Source of the DNA: Photobacterium sp. GB-56
GTDB lineage: Bacteria; Pseudomonadota; Gammaproteobacteria; Enterobacterales; Vibrionaceae
Direction: 5' to 3'
DNA length: 32,096 nt
Assembly: GCF_003026105.1 (NCBI RefSeq)
Contig: NZ_PYNW01000027.1
Location: 1 to 32,096 of the forward strand
The notes beneath the pieces are model-generated. The model saw only the letters and a list, made by a program, of their open reading frames with translations, was not told the origin of the DNA and did not search any database. Position numbers and translations under genes: made by a program. This document shows, piece after piece, positions 7,750 to 15,357 of this stretch (position 1 is the first letter of the stretch; each line of letters starts with the position of its first letter).

Positions 7750-7761
7750 TAGGAGTAGGAT

Positions 7762-8295
7762 ATGTCTCGTGTTGCAAAAGCACCTGTAGTTATTCCTGCC
7801 GGCGTAGAAGTTAAACTTAACGGTCAGGAAATTACTGTGAAAGGTAGTAAAGGCGAACTAGTTCGTACTATCCATGATGCAGTAGTTTTAACTTTGGAAG
7901 AGAACAAAGTTACTTTCGGTCCTCGTGAAGGATTCGATAAAGCTTGGGCACAAGCAGGTACTGCTCGTGCACTAGTGAACAATATGGTTGTTGGTGTTAC
8001 TGAAGGCTTCACTAAGAAGCTGACTCTTAAGGGTGTAGGTTACCGTGCTGCTGTTAAAGGCAACGCTGTAGGTTTAACTCTAGGTTTCTCTCATCCAGTT
8101 GAGCACGAACTTCCAGCAGGTATCAAAGCTGAATGCCCATCACAAACTGAAATCGTACTTACAGGTACTGATAAGCAGTTAGTTGGTCAGGTAGCTGCTG
8201 ATATTCGCGCTTACCGTAGCCCTGAACCTTACAAAGGTAAAGGTGTTCGTTACGCCGACGAAGTTGTGCGTACTAAAGAAGCTAAGAAGAAGTAA
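7762..8295 (+). CDS. rplF: 50S ribosomal protein L6
   Basis: 177 residues, matching E. coli. Two repeated alpha/beta domains are visible (about 1-80 and 83-170), and the signature PEPYKGKGVRYADE sits near the C-terminus. L6 supports the factor-binding region of the 50S near the sarcin-ricin loop. Twelve bases separate it from rpsH and nine from rplR. Confidence 0.98.
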   Translation: MSRVAKAPVVIPAGVEVKLNGQEITVKGSKGELVRTIHDAVVLTLEENKVTFGPREGFDKAWAQAGTARALVNNMVVGVTEGFTKKLTLKGVGYRAAVKGNAVGLTLGFSHPVEHELPAGIKAECPSQTEIVLTGTDKQLVGQVAADIRAYRSPEPYKGKGVRYADEVVRTKEAKKK

Positions 8296-8304
8296 GGTAA
8301 CACT

Positions 8305-8658
8305 ATGGATAAGAAAGCATCTCGTATCCGTCGTGCGACCCGAGCACGTCGTAAGATTGCTGAACTGGGCGCAACTCGCCTAGTTGTACACCGTACTCCA
8401 CGTCACGTGTACGCTCAGGTAATTGCACCGAACGGCTCTGAGGTTATCGCAGCCGCTTCTACCGTAGAAAAAGCGATCCGTGAGCAAGTTAAGAGTACCG
8501 GAAACAAAGACGCTGCTACAGCTGTAGGTAAAGCTATTGCTGAGCGCGCGATTGAAAAAGGCATCTCTAACGTTGCATTCGATCGTTCTGGTTTCCAATA
8601 CCACGGCCGTATCGCTGCACTAGCAGAAGCTGCTCGTGAAGCTGGTCTGAAATTCTAA
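8305..8658 (+). CDS. rplR: 50S ribosomal protein L18
   Basis: 117 residues with a basic N-terminal tail (KKASRIRRATRARRKIAELG) followed by the globular 5S-rRNA-binding domain. The family end, FDRSGFQYHGRIAALAEAAREAGL, is intact. L18 brings 5S rRNA into the 50S with L5. AAGGTAAC precedes the ATG. Confidence 0.98.
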   Translation: MDKKASRIRRATRARRKIAELGATRLVVHRTPRHVYAQVIAPNGSEVIAAASTVEKAIREQVKSTGNKDAATAVGKAIAERAIEKGISNVAFDRSGFQYHGRIAALAEAAREAGLKF

Positions 8659-8670
8659 GGTAGGCGGAAG

Positions 8671-9168
8671 ATGGCTAACGAAAAGACACAATCAGATTTG
8701 AATGAAAAGCTGATCGCTGTTAACCGTGTTTCAAAAACGGTTAAAGGTGGTCGTATTTTCAGCTTTACTGCACTAACAGTAGTTGGTGACGGTAACGGTC
8801 GCATCGGTTTTGGTTACGGTAAAGCACGTGAAGTGCCTGCTGCAATCCAGAAAGCGATGGAAAAAGCACGTCGTAACATGGTTACAATTGCAATCAACGA
8901 AGGTACTCTTCACCACGCTGTTAAAGGCCGTCACACTGGTTCTCAAGTGTACATGCAGCCAGCATCAGAAGGTACAGGTATCATCGCAGGTGGTGCAATG
9001 CGTGCAGTGCTAGAAGTTGCGGGTATCCGTAACGTACTAGCTAAAGCATACGGTTCTACTAACCCAATCAACGTTGTTCGCGCAACAATTGATGGTCTTA
9101 GTGGAATGAACTCTCCAGAAATGATCGCTGCTAAGCGTGGTCTTTCTGTTAAAGAAATTCTGGAGTAA
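8671..9168 (+). CDS. rpsE: 30S ribosomal protein S5
   Basis: 165 residues; E. coli S5 has 167. The N-terminal double-stranded-RNA-binding domain (VNRVSKTVKGGRIFSFTALTV) contains the loop where spectinomycin-resistance changes occur elsewhere; the wild-type KTVKGGR is present. The C-terminal domain has the GTGIIAGGAMRAVLEVAGI block. S5 helps decoding accuracy together with S4, encoded at 12230. Confidence 0.98.
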   Translation: MANEKTQSDLNEKLIAVNRVSKTVKGGRIFSFTALTVVGDGNGRIGFGYGKAREVPAAIQKAMEKARRNMVTIAINEGTLHHAVKGRHTGSQVYMQPASEGTGIIAGGAMRAVLEVAGIRNVLAKAYGSTNPINVVRATIDGLSGMNSPEMIAAKRGLSVKEILE

Positions 9169-9173
9169 TCGAC

Positions 9174-9353
9174 ATGGCTAAAACTATTAAAGTAACCCAA
9201 ACAAAGAGCTCTATCGGTCGTTTACCGAAGCATAAAGCTACTTTGCGTGGCCTAGGCCTTCGTCGCATCAACCATACTGTAGAACTTGAAGATACTGCTT
9301 GCGTACGCGGCATGATCAACAAGGTTTACTACATGGTTAAAGTTGAGGAGTAA
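9174..9353 (+). CDS. rpmD: 50S ribosomal protein L30
   Basis: The reading frame runs from ATG at 9174 to TAA at 9351 and encodes 59 residues. It starts MAKTIKVTQTKSSIGRL and contains the L30 signature LRGLGLRRINHTVELEDT. The length is that of E. coli L30. It lies five bases after rpsE and five bases before rplO, with the SD (GGAG) inside the end of rpsE. L30 is a small late-assembly protein of the 50S. Confidence 0.97.
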   Translation: MAKTIKVTQTKSSIGRLPKHKATLRGLGLRRINHTVELEDTACVRGMINKVYYMVKVEE

Positions 9354-9358
9354 TCAGT

Positions 9359-9793
9359 ATGCGTTTGAATACTCTATCACCGGCTGCTGGTTCTAAGCCT
9401 TCTGCGAAGCGCGTAGGCCGTGGTATCGGTTCAGGTCTGGGCAAAACTTGTGGCCGTGGTCACAAGGGTCAGAAATCACGTTCAGGTGGTTCTGTACGTC
9501 CAGGCTTCGAAGGCGGTCAAATGCCTTTGAAACAGCGTCTACCAAAATTCGGTTTTACGTCTCGTAAGAGCCTTGTAACAGCTGAAGTTCGTCTAGCTGA
9601 GCTAGCGAAAGTTGAAGGTGATGTTGTAAGCCTTGAAACACTAAAAGCTGCGAATGTTATCACTAAGGACATTAAGTTCGTGAAAGTTGTACTTTCTGGT
9701 GAAATCGCTCGTTCAGTAACAGTGAAAGGCCTACGCGTTACTAAAGGCGCTCAAGCTGCTATCGAAGCTGCCGGCGGTAAAATCGAGGAATAA
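9359..9793 (+). CDS. rplO: 50S ribosomal protein L15
   Basis: 144 residues with the glycine- and arginine-rich N-terminal extension typical of L15 (VGRGIGSGLGKTCGRGHKGQ), which threads into 23S rRNA. The rest (PKFGFTSRKSLVTAEVRLAEL and the TKGAQAAIEAAGGKIEE end) fits the globular domain. SD GAGGAG overlaps the end of rpmD. Confidence 0.98.
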   Translation: MRLNTLSPAAGSKPSAKRVGRGIGSGLGKTCGRGHKGQKSRSGGSVRPGFEGGQMPLKQRLPKFGFTSRKSLVTAEVRLAELAKVEGDVVSLETLKAANVITKDIKFVKVVLSGEIARSVTVKGLRVTKGAQAAIEAAGGKIEE

Positions 9794-9815
9794 TTAACTC
9801 GAGGATGAGGTACAG

Positions 9816-11141
9816 ATGGCTAAACAACCAGGACAAGATTTTCGTAGTGCACAAGGTGGCCTAGCAGAGCTTAAGTCACGCCTATTATTCGTATTAGGTG
9901 CGATCTTAATATTCCGAGCAGGTTCTTTTGTACCTATTCCTGGTATTGACGCTGCTGTACTTGCCAGTCTGTTCGAACAGCAAAAGGGTACCATCATTGA
10001 GATGTTTAACATGTTCTCTGGTGGTGCACTCTCGCGTGCTTCTATTTTAGCTCTGGGAATAATGCCGTATATTTCTGCGTCTATTATTGTCCAGTTGCTA
10101 ACTGTAGTTCATCCAGCATTAGCTGAGTTGAAGAAAGAAGGTGAGGCTGGCCGTCGTAAGATAAGTCAGTACACCCGATACGGTACGCTTGTCTTGGCAA
10201 CCTTCCAAGCAATTGGTATTGCAACGGGGTTACCGAGTATGATTCCAGGGCTTGTACATAATCCAGGCCCTAGTTTCTATTTTGTTGCAGTGGTTAGTTT
10301 GGTTACCGGCACCATGTTTTTAATGTGGTTAGGTGAACAAATTACCGAGCGTGGTATTGGTAACGGTATATCGTTGATTATTTTCACTGGTATCGTTGCT
10401 GGTTTACCGCCAGCGATTGGACAGACCGTAGAGCAAGCGCGTCAAGGCGAATTGCACGTACTTCTTCTACTGTTAATTGCAGTTATATCTTTTGCTGTTA
10501 TTTACTTTGTAGTGTTCATGGAACGTGGTCAGCGTCGTATCGTCGTTAACTACGCCAAGCGTCAACAAGGCCGTCGTGTCTTTGCTGCGCAGAGCACACA
10601 CTTGCCGTTGAAAATCAACATGGCAGGTGTTATACCAGCAATTTTTGCATCAAGTATTATTCTTTTCCCAGGCACACTGGCTCAGTGGTTTGGTCAAAGT
10701 GAAGGTCTAGGTTGGTTAAGTGATATTTCACTTGCTTTAAGCCCTGGACAGCCTTTATATGTAATGCTTTATGCTGCTGCGATTATATTCTTCTGTTTCT
10801 TCTACACCGCGTTGGTATTTAACCCACGCGAGACAGCTGATAATTTGAAGAAGTCTGGTGCATTTATACCTGGTATACGCCCGGGTGAACAGACCGCAAA
10901 ATATATAGATAAAGTGATGACGCGTTTGACTCTTGCTGGTGCGTTATATATTACCTTTATCTGTCTGATCCCCGAGTTCATGATGATAGCATGGAATGTA
11001 CGCTTCTATTTTGGTGGTACTTCCCTACTAATCGTAGTTGTTGTTATTATGGATTTCATGGCTCAAGTTCAGACACATTTGATGTCTCAACAATATGAGT
11101 CAGTTTTGAAAAAGGCTAATCTTAAAGGCTACGGTCGCTAA
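9816..11141 (+). CDS. secY: Sec translocon channel subunit SecY
   Basis: 441 residues with ten predicted membrane segments; E. coli SecY has 443. SecY forms the protein-conducting channel of the inner membrane with SecE and SecG and receives chains from SecA or the ribosome. Visible family motifs are [11 protein letters not shown], the basic cytosolic loop near residue 240 ([18 protein letters not shown]), and the second cytosolic loop [20 protein letters not shown], whose arginine matters for SecA-driven export. It follows rplO by 22 bases and uses an AGGATGAGG-type SD, the usual place in the spc operon. Confidence 0.98.
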
Positions 11142-11172
11142 GTTTAGTTATCCATATTTACGGAGTTTAGCA

Positions 11173-11286
11173 ATGAAAGTTCGTGCTTCCGTTAAGAAAA
11201 TCTGCCGTAACTGTAAAGTTATCAAGCGCAACGGTGTTGTGCGTGTAATTTGCAGTGAGCCAAAGCATAAACAACGCCAAGGCTAA
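11173..11286 (+). CDS. rpmJ: 50S ribosomal protein L36 (zinc-binding type)
   Basis: A 37-residue frame ([15 protein letters not shown] at the start) ending KHKQRQG, 31 bases after secY with CGGAG upstream. The zinc ribbon is complete: Cys11, Cys14, Cys27 and His32. It is one residue shorter than the 38-residue E. coli protein, which has an extra Ala before the Glu-Pro-Lys-His. Last gene of the spc operon. Confidence 0.96.
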
Positions 11287-11302
11287 TTAGCAGAAATATT
11301 TC

Positions 11303-11331
11303 TTGCAAATTGAAGATAGGTTGGCTACATT
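11303..11331 (+). promoter_or_regulatory. Probable alpha operon promoter
   Basis: -35 TTGCAA (11303-11308) and -10 TACATT (11326-11331) are separated by 17 bases. As I recall it, the same place in E. coli holds TTGCAA and TAGATT with equal spacing. The -10 falls inside the loop region of the hairpin at 11319-11339. Activity has to be inferred; readthrough from spc probably also feeds the alpha operon. Confidence 0.6.
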
Positions 11332-11350
11332 AGCCAACCATATTTTGTTA
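11319..11350 (+). terminator. Hairpin between spc and alpha operons (partial terminator)
   Basis: GGTTGGCTA (11319-11327) pairs perfectly with TAGCCAACC (11331-11339) around a CAT loop and is followed by TATATTTTGTT-like sequence with only a short T-run. It is shaped like a terminator, but the weak T-tract suggests incomplete termination. The same hairpin seems conserved in E. coli. Confidence 0.6.
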
Positions 11351-11363
11351 TGTGCAAAAGAAT

Positions 11364-11431
11364 TGTACCACCGCTGCGTATCCTCAACGGGCTCTGCAGC
11401 GGTTATTCTTGTAAAGTACTAGGAGTGAATA
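11364..11431 (+). promoter_or_regulatory. Alpha operon leader, S4-binding pseudoknot
   Basis: ACCGCTGC (11370-11377) pairs with GCAGCGGT (11396-11403), and an outer GTAC/GTAC pairing lies at 11365-11368 and 11416-11419. The loop carries GTATCCT and ACGGGCT, wording shared with the E. coli alpha leader, where S4 (rpsD product) binds a nested pseudoknot and blocks rpsM translation. The GTG start and AGGAG SD of rpsM follow directly, as in E. coli. Corresponds to the known alpha-operon ribosome-binding-site RNA family. Confidence 0.82.
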
Positions 11432-11788
11432 GTGGCCCGTATTGCAGGCATTAACATTCCTGATCAAAAGCATGCTGTTATCGCATTAACTGCGATCTAC
11501 GGCATTGGTAAAACACGTTCTCAAGCTATTTTAGCTGAAACGGGTATTGCTGAAGATGTTAAGATCAGTGAACTAACTGAAGAGCAGATCGATCTACTGC
11601 GTGATGGTGTAGCTAAGTACACTGTAGAAGGTGATCTTCGTCGTGAAATTTCCATGAACATCAAGCGCCTAATGGATCTTGGTTGTTACCGTGGTCTTCG
11701 TCACCGTCGCAGTCTACCTCTACGTGGACAGCGTACTAAAACCAACGCTCGTACCCGTAAGGGTCCGCGCAAGCCGATCAAAAAATAG
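11432..11788 (+). CDS. rpsM: 30S ribosomal protein S13
   Basis: 118 residues beginning (M)ARIAGINIPDQKHAVIAL. The start is GTG with AGGAG six bases upstream, as in E. coli, where this GUG is part of the S4-controlled pseudoknot. S13 contacts the P-site tRNA and forms bridges to the 50S. A helix-two-turns-helix region (IYGIGKTRSQAIL) and the basic tail (GQRTKTNARTRKGPRKPIKK) are present. Confidence 0.98.
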   Translation: MARIAGINIPDQKHAVIALTAIYGIGKTRSQAILAETGIAEDVKISELTEEQIDLLRDGVAKYTVEGDLRREISMNIKRLMDLGCYRGLRHRRSLPLRGQRTKTNARTRKGPRKPIKK

Positions 11789-11807
11789 TCGGATAAGGTA
11801 GAGTACA

Positions 11808-12197
11808 ATGGCAAAACAACCAACTCGCGCTCGTAAGCGCGTACGCAAGCAAGTAGCTGATGGCGTTGCGCACATCCATGCTTCTTTCAATAACACAATC
11901 GTAACCATTACTGACCGTCAAGGTAACGCTCTATCTTGGGCTACTGCAGGTGGTTCAGGTTTCCGTGGTTCTCGTAAATCTACTCCGTTCGCTGCACAGG
12001 TTGCTGCTGAGCGTTGTGGTGAAATGGCCAAAGAATATGGCGTTAAGAACCTAGAAGTTATGGTTAAGGGCCCTGGTCCTGGTCGTGAGTCTACAATCCG
12101 TGCTTTAAACGCAGCGGGTTTCCGTATCACTAACATTGTTGATGCGACTCCGATCCCTCATAACGGTTGTCGTCCACCTAAGAAACGTCGCGTATAA
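11808..12197 (+). CDS. rpsK: 30S ribosomal protein S11
   Basis: 129 residues, as in E. coli. S11 forms the platform of the 30S near the E-site mRNA. The conserved core GVAHIHASFNNTIVTITDRQG and the C-terminal PIPHNGCRPPKKRRV are intact. The Asn119-Gly120 pair, converted to isoaspartate in E. coli S11, is conserved. Nineteen bases after rpsM. Confidence 0.98.
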   Translation: MAKQPTRARKRVRKQVADGVAHIHASFNNTIVTITDRQGNALSWATAGGSGFRGSRKSTPFAAQVAAERCGEMAKEYGVKNLEVMVKGPGPGRESTIRALNAAGFRITNIVDATPIPHNGCRPPKKRRV

Positions 12198-12229
12198 CGT
12201 TTCGTTTCTAGGAAATTGGAGAAAGAAAA

Positions 12230-12850
12230 ATGGCAAGATATTTGGGTCCTAAGCTAAAGCTTAGCCGTCGCGAAGGCACTGACTTATTCCTTAAGTCTGG
12301 TGTACGTGCGATTGATACCAAGTGTAAGATTGATAACGCGCCGGGCCAACATGGTGCTCGTCGTGGTCGTCTATCTGATTACGGCGTTCAGCTTCGTGAG
12401 AAGCAGAAAGTTCGTCGTACATATGGCGTACTAGAAAAACAATTCCGTAACTACTACAAGACAGCTGCCCGCATCAAGGGTAACACAGGTGAAAACCTGC
12501 TTCAGCTTCTTGAAGGTCGTCTAGATAACGTAGTTTACCGCATGGGCTTTGGCGCAACTCGCGCAGAAGCACGTCAGCTGGTAAGCCACAAAGCGATCCT
12601 AGTTAACGGTCAAGTCGTAAACGTTCCTTCTTTCAAGGTAGCGGCAAACGACGTTGTTAGCATTCGTGAGAAAGCTAAGAACCAAGCACGCATTAAAGCA
12701 GCTCTAGAAGTTGCTACACAGCGTGAACTACCGACTTGGGTCGAAGTAGACAGCAGCAAGATGGAAGGTACGTTTAAGCGTCTTCCAGAACGTTCTGATT
12801 TGTCTGCCGACATCAATGAACACCTGATCGTCGAGCTTTACTCTAAGTAA
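12230..12850 (+). CDS. rpsD: 30S ribosomal protein S4, alpha operon autoregulator
   Basis: 206 residues, the same as E. coli S4. It starts 16S assembly, affects decoding accuracy with S5, and represses its own operon through the pseudoknot at 11364-11431. An S4 RNA-binding domain is visible near residues 95-160 (RLDNVVYRMGFGATRAEARQ, SHKAILVNGQVVNVPSF). The N-terminal KLSRREGTDLFLKSG is typical. SD GGAGAAAG upstream. Confidence 0.98.
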   Translation: MARYLGPKLKLSRREGTDLFLKSGVRAIDTKCKIDNAPGQHGARRGRLSDYGVQLREKQKVRRTYGVLEKQFRNYYKTAARIKGNTGENLLQLLEGRLDNVVYRMGFGATRAEARQLVSHKAILVNGQVVNVPSFKVAANDVVSIREKAKNQARIKAALEVATQRELPTWVEVDSSKMEGTFKRLPERSDLSADINEHLIVELYSK

Positions 12851-12873
12851 GGCTACAGTTAAGAGAGGACACA

Positions 12874-13863
12874 ATGCAGGGTTCTGTAACAGAATTTCTT
12901 AAGCCGCGTCTTGTTGACATCGAACAAGTTAGCACGACACACGCAAAAGTAACTCTAGAGCCATTAGAGCGTGGTTTTGGCCACACTTTAGGAAACGCTC
13001 TTCGTCGTATTTTATTATCTTCTATGCCAGGTTGTGCTGTAACAGAAGTTGAAATCGACGGTGTGTTACATGAGTACAGCACCAAAGAAGGCGTTCAGGA
13101 GGATATCCTTGAAATTCTTCTAAACCTTAAAGGTCTAGCCGTTAAGGTTGAGGGTAAAGATGAAGTTATTCTTACTCTGAACAAATCTGGTGCAGGCCCT
13201 GTTGTTGCAGGTGACATCACCCATGATGGTGATGTTGAGATTGCGAATCCAGAGCACGTAATCTGCCATATTACTGATGACAATGCTGAATTAAGCATGC
13301 GCATCAAGGTAGAGCGTGGTCGCGGCTACGTACCAGCATCAGCTCGTATTCACACTGAAGAAGATGAGCGTCCAATTGGTCGTCTGTTAGTAGATGCTAC
13401 TTACAGCCCAGTGGACCGTATTGCTTACGCTGTTGAAGCAGCTCGCGTTGAACAACGCACTGACTTAGACAAGCTAGTAATCGATATGGAGACTAATGGT
13501 ACTCTTGATCCTGAGGAAGCTATCCGTCGTGCAGCAACTATTCTTGCTGAACAATTGGATGCATTCGTAGATCTTCGAGATGTACGTGTTCCTGAAGAGA
13601 AAGAAGAGAAGCCGGAGTTCGATCCGATCCTACTGCGTCCTGTAGACGATCTTGAACTAACTGTTCGCTCTGCTAACTGTCTAAAAGCAGAAGCGATCCA
13701 CTACATCGGTGATCTTGTTCAGCGTACTGAGGTTGAGCTTCTTAAAACGCCAAACCTTGGTAAGAAGTCTTTGACAGAAATCAAAGATGTATTGGCATCT
13801 CGTGGTCTATCTCTAGGTATGCGCCTAGAAAATTGGCCGCCAGCTTCAATCGCTGAAGATTAA
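12874..13863 (+). CDS. rpoA: RNA polymerase alpha subunit
   Basis: 329 residues, exactly the E. coli length. The N-terminal domain (about 1-235; LEPLERGFGHTLGNALRRIL) dimerises and assembles beta and beta-prime. An acidic linker (EEKEEKPEFDP) joins it to the C-terminal domain (about 249-329). That domain has the DNA-contact helix VRSANCLKAEAIHYIGDL with the arginine that reads UP elements, and the NLGKKSLTEIKDVL motif. An A/T-rich UP-like tract it could bind lies before the rrn promoter at the right end. Fourth gene of the alpha operon; SD AGAGGA. Confidence 0.98.
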   Translation: MQGSVTEFLKPRLVDIEQVSTTHAKVTLEPLERGFGHTLGNALRRILLSSMPGCAVTEVEIDGVLHEYSTKEGVQEDILEILLNLKGLAVKVEGKDEVILTLNKSGAGPVVAGDITHDGDVEIANPEHVICHITDDNAELSMRIKVERGRGYVPASARIHTEEDERPIGRLLVDATYSPVDRIAYAVEAARVEQRTDLDKLVIDMETNGTLDPEEAIRRAATILAEQLDAFVDLRDVRVPEEKEEKPEFDPILLRPVDDLELTVRSANCLKAEAIHYIGDLVQRTEVELLKTPNLGKKSLTEIKDVLASRGLSLGMRLENWPPASIAED

Positions 13864-13897
13864 TAGTTTACTGATATCTAGTTAGAAGGATTAGGTC

Positions 13898-14281
13898 ATG
13901 CGCCATCGTAAGAGTGGTCGTCAACTCAACCGCAACAGCAGTCATCGTAAAGCGATGTTCAGCAACATGGCTAGCTCTCTGGTACGTCACGAATTAATTA
14001 AGACTACCTTGCCTAAAGCAAAAGAGCTACGTCGCGTAATTGAGCCTTTGATTACCCTAGCTAAGACAGACAGTGTTGCTAACCGTCGTCTTGCATTCGC
14101 TCGTACTCGTGACAACGAAGTTGTTGCGAAACTATTTAACGAACTAGGTCCACGCTTTGCTGCGCGTCCTGGTGGTTACACTCGTATCATGAAGTGCGGT
14201 TTCCGTACTGGTGATAAAGCTCCTATGGCTTACATCGAGTTATTAGACCGTCCTGCAAAGGAAGAAGCTGCTGCTGAATAA
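13898..14281 (+). CDS. rplQ: 50S ribosomal protein L17
   Basis: 127 residues, as in E. coli, starting MRHRKSGRQLNRNSSHRKAM. L17 lies near the tunnel exit. The conserved ARPGGYTRIMKCGFRTGDKAPMAYIEL block is intact. Last gene of the alpha operon, 34 bases after rpoA and 24 bases before a strong terminator. Confidence 0.98.
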   Translation: MRHRKSGRQLNRNSSHRKAMFSNMASSLVRHELIKTTLPKAKELRRVIEPLITLAKTDSVANRRLAFARTRDNEVVAKLFNELGPRFAARPGGYTRIMKCGFRTGDKAPMAYIELLDRPAKEEAAAE

Positions 14282-14305
14282 GCAATAGCCGTTAAATAAG
14301 AAGAG

Positions 14306-14336
14306 AAGCCGAGTCATTAGACTCGGCTTTTTTTTT
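14306..14336 (+). terminator. Rho-independent terminator after rplQ
   Basis: A perfect 10-bp stem (AAGCCGAGTC / GACTCGGCTT) with an ATTA loop is followed by seven more T residues. It closes the alpha operon and should shield the glycosyltransferase gene at 14367 from ribosomal readthrough. Confidence 0.95.
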
Positions 14337-14366
14337 GCATGTAATTTATAATGATGGATTCATTAT

Positions 14367-15356
14367 GTGGTTACTATGCTCTATGTGATGCTTGATAGTT
14401 CAGGTTTTGGTGGGATTGAAAGCCATGTGTTACAGCTTTCATTGCTTCTTAAAGATAAGAAAATTCCGTTTAAAGTTGTTTTTATCTCTAAAGCATCTAA
14501 TCACCCGCTTTACCCTTTATTAGAAAAAAACCAAATTGAATATTTTACTTCAGCAAGTTTTGTCCATTTTTCATTGCTAGTTCAGTCTCATGATATTCTG
14601 CATGCTCATGGATATAAATCTTCATTATGGGCGCGATGTTTAAAACTGCTACGCAGATGTAGAGTGCTTACCAGTTTTCACGCCGGTGAGTTTTTAATTG
14701 GACGTTTAGCTTTTTATGAATGGCTTAATCGTTCGACTAGTTTTTTATCAACGAATTTTGCTGTAAGTGACGAGATAAAATCGAAAGTACCTTTTCAGTG
14801 TTACGTCTTAAATAACTTTATTCATTCTATTCCTCCCTTTGTATTACGTCGCCGACATACAACTTTTCAAGTCGGTTTTGTTGGCCGGTTATGTCATGTC
14901 AAAGGTATTGACCGCTATCTACAGCTTTCTAACCAATGCCCAACTATTAAATTTCATGTTTTTGGTGATGGTGAAGAGTCTAATTTATTGGGCAGTTATC
15001 CCAATATTAAATGGCATGGTGCCGTTGAAGATATGTCACTTCATTGGAATAAAATTGATTTACTGCTTATCTCTTCACGTGCAGAAGGGCTACCAATGGC
15101 AGCTTTAGAGGCGATGGCATATGGCATTCCTGTAATAGGCACAAAAGTGGGTGATTTGCCTTTGCTTGTAGATACGAGATGGCTTGTTGATGAGTTTGAT
15201 TGGTCAAAGTTAGCTTGGTATATCCTATGTTTTGACTCTATGACCAACAAAGAGTGGCAGGCATGCTCTAAATATAGCTATATTCAAGTTGTTACTAAAT
15301 TTAGTGGAAAACAACGCTGGAATATACTTGCTAACGCTTATGGAATTAAGCAGTAA
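14367..15356 (+). CDS. Glycosyltransferase family 4, lone + strand gene
   Basis: 329 residues. A GT-B retaining glycosyltransferase: the N-terminal half has the acceptor-side Gly-rich motif (DSSGFGGIESHVLQL), and the C-terminal half has VGFVGRLCHVKGIDRYL (about 171) and the EX7E motif in EGLPMAALEAMAYG (about 236-249). It probably adds a sugar to a lipid-linked repeat unit on the cytoplasmic face. Start is GTG with GGA eight bases upstream (14356-14358); an ATG three codons later is an alternative. It is the only cluster gene on this strand, follows the rplQ terminator, and lacks a clear promoter. Its TAA lies one base from the stop of the convergent regulator gene. The sugar specificity cannot be read from sequence. 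Confidence 0.9.
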   Translation: MVTMLYVMLDSSGFGGIESHVLQLSLLLKDKKIPFKVVFISKASNHPLYPLLEKNQIEYFTSASFVHFSLLVQSHDILHAHGYKSSLWARCLKLLRRCRVLTSFHAGEFLIGRLAFYEWLNRSTSFLSTNFAVSDEIKSKVPFQCYVLNNFIHSIPPFVLRRRHTTFQVGFVGRLCHVKGIDRYLQLSNQCPTIKFHVFGDGEESNLLGSYPNIKWHGAVEDMSLHWNKIDLLLISSRAEGLPMAALEAMAYGIPVIGTKVGDLPLLVDTRWLVDEFDWSKLAWYILCFDSMTNKEWQACSKYSYIQVVTKFSGKQRWNILANAYGIKQ

Positions 15357-15357
15357 T

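Noticed and set aside
8783..9013. Valine/glutamine-rich frame on the + strand inside rpsE
   Set aside because: It is an out-of-frame shadow of the ribosomal gene with no start signal or family resemblance; the same holds for other short frames within long genes.
14347..14352. TATAAT as promoter of the lone glycosyltransferase gene
   Set aside because: No -35 or extended -10 accompanies it, and the start site would fall about eight bases before the GTG, leaving no room for the ribosome-binding site.
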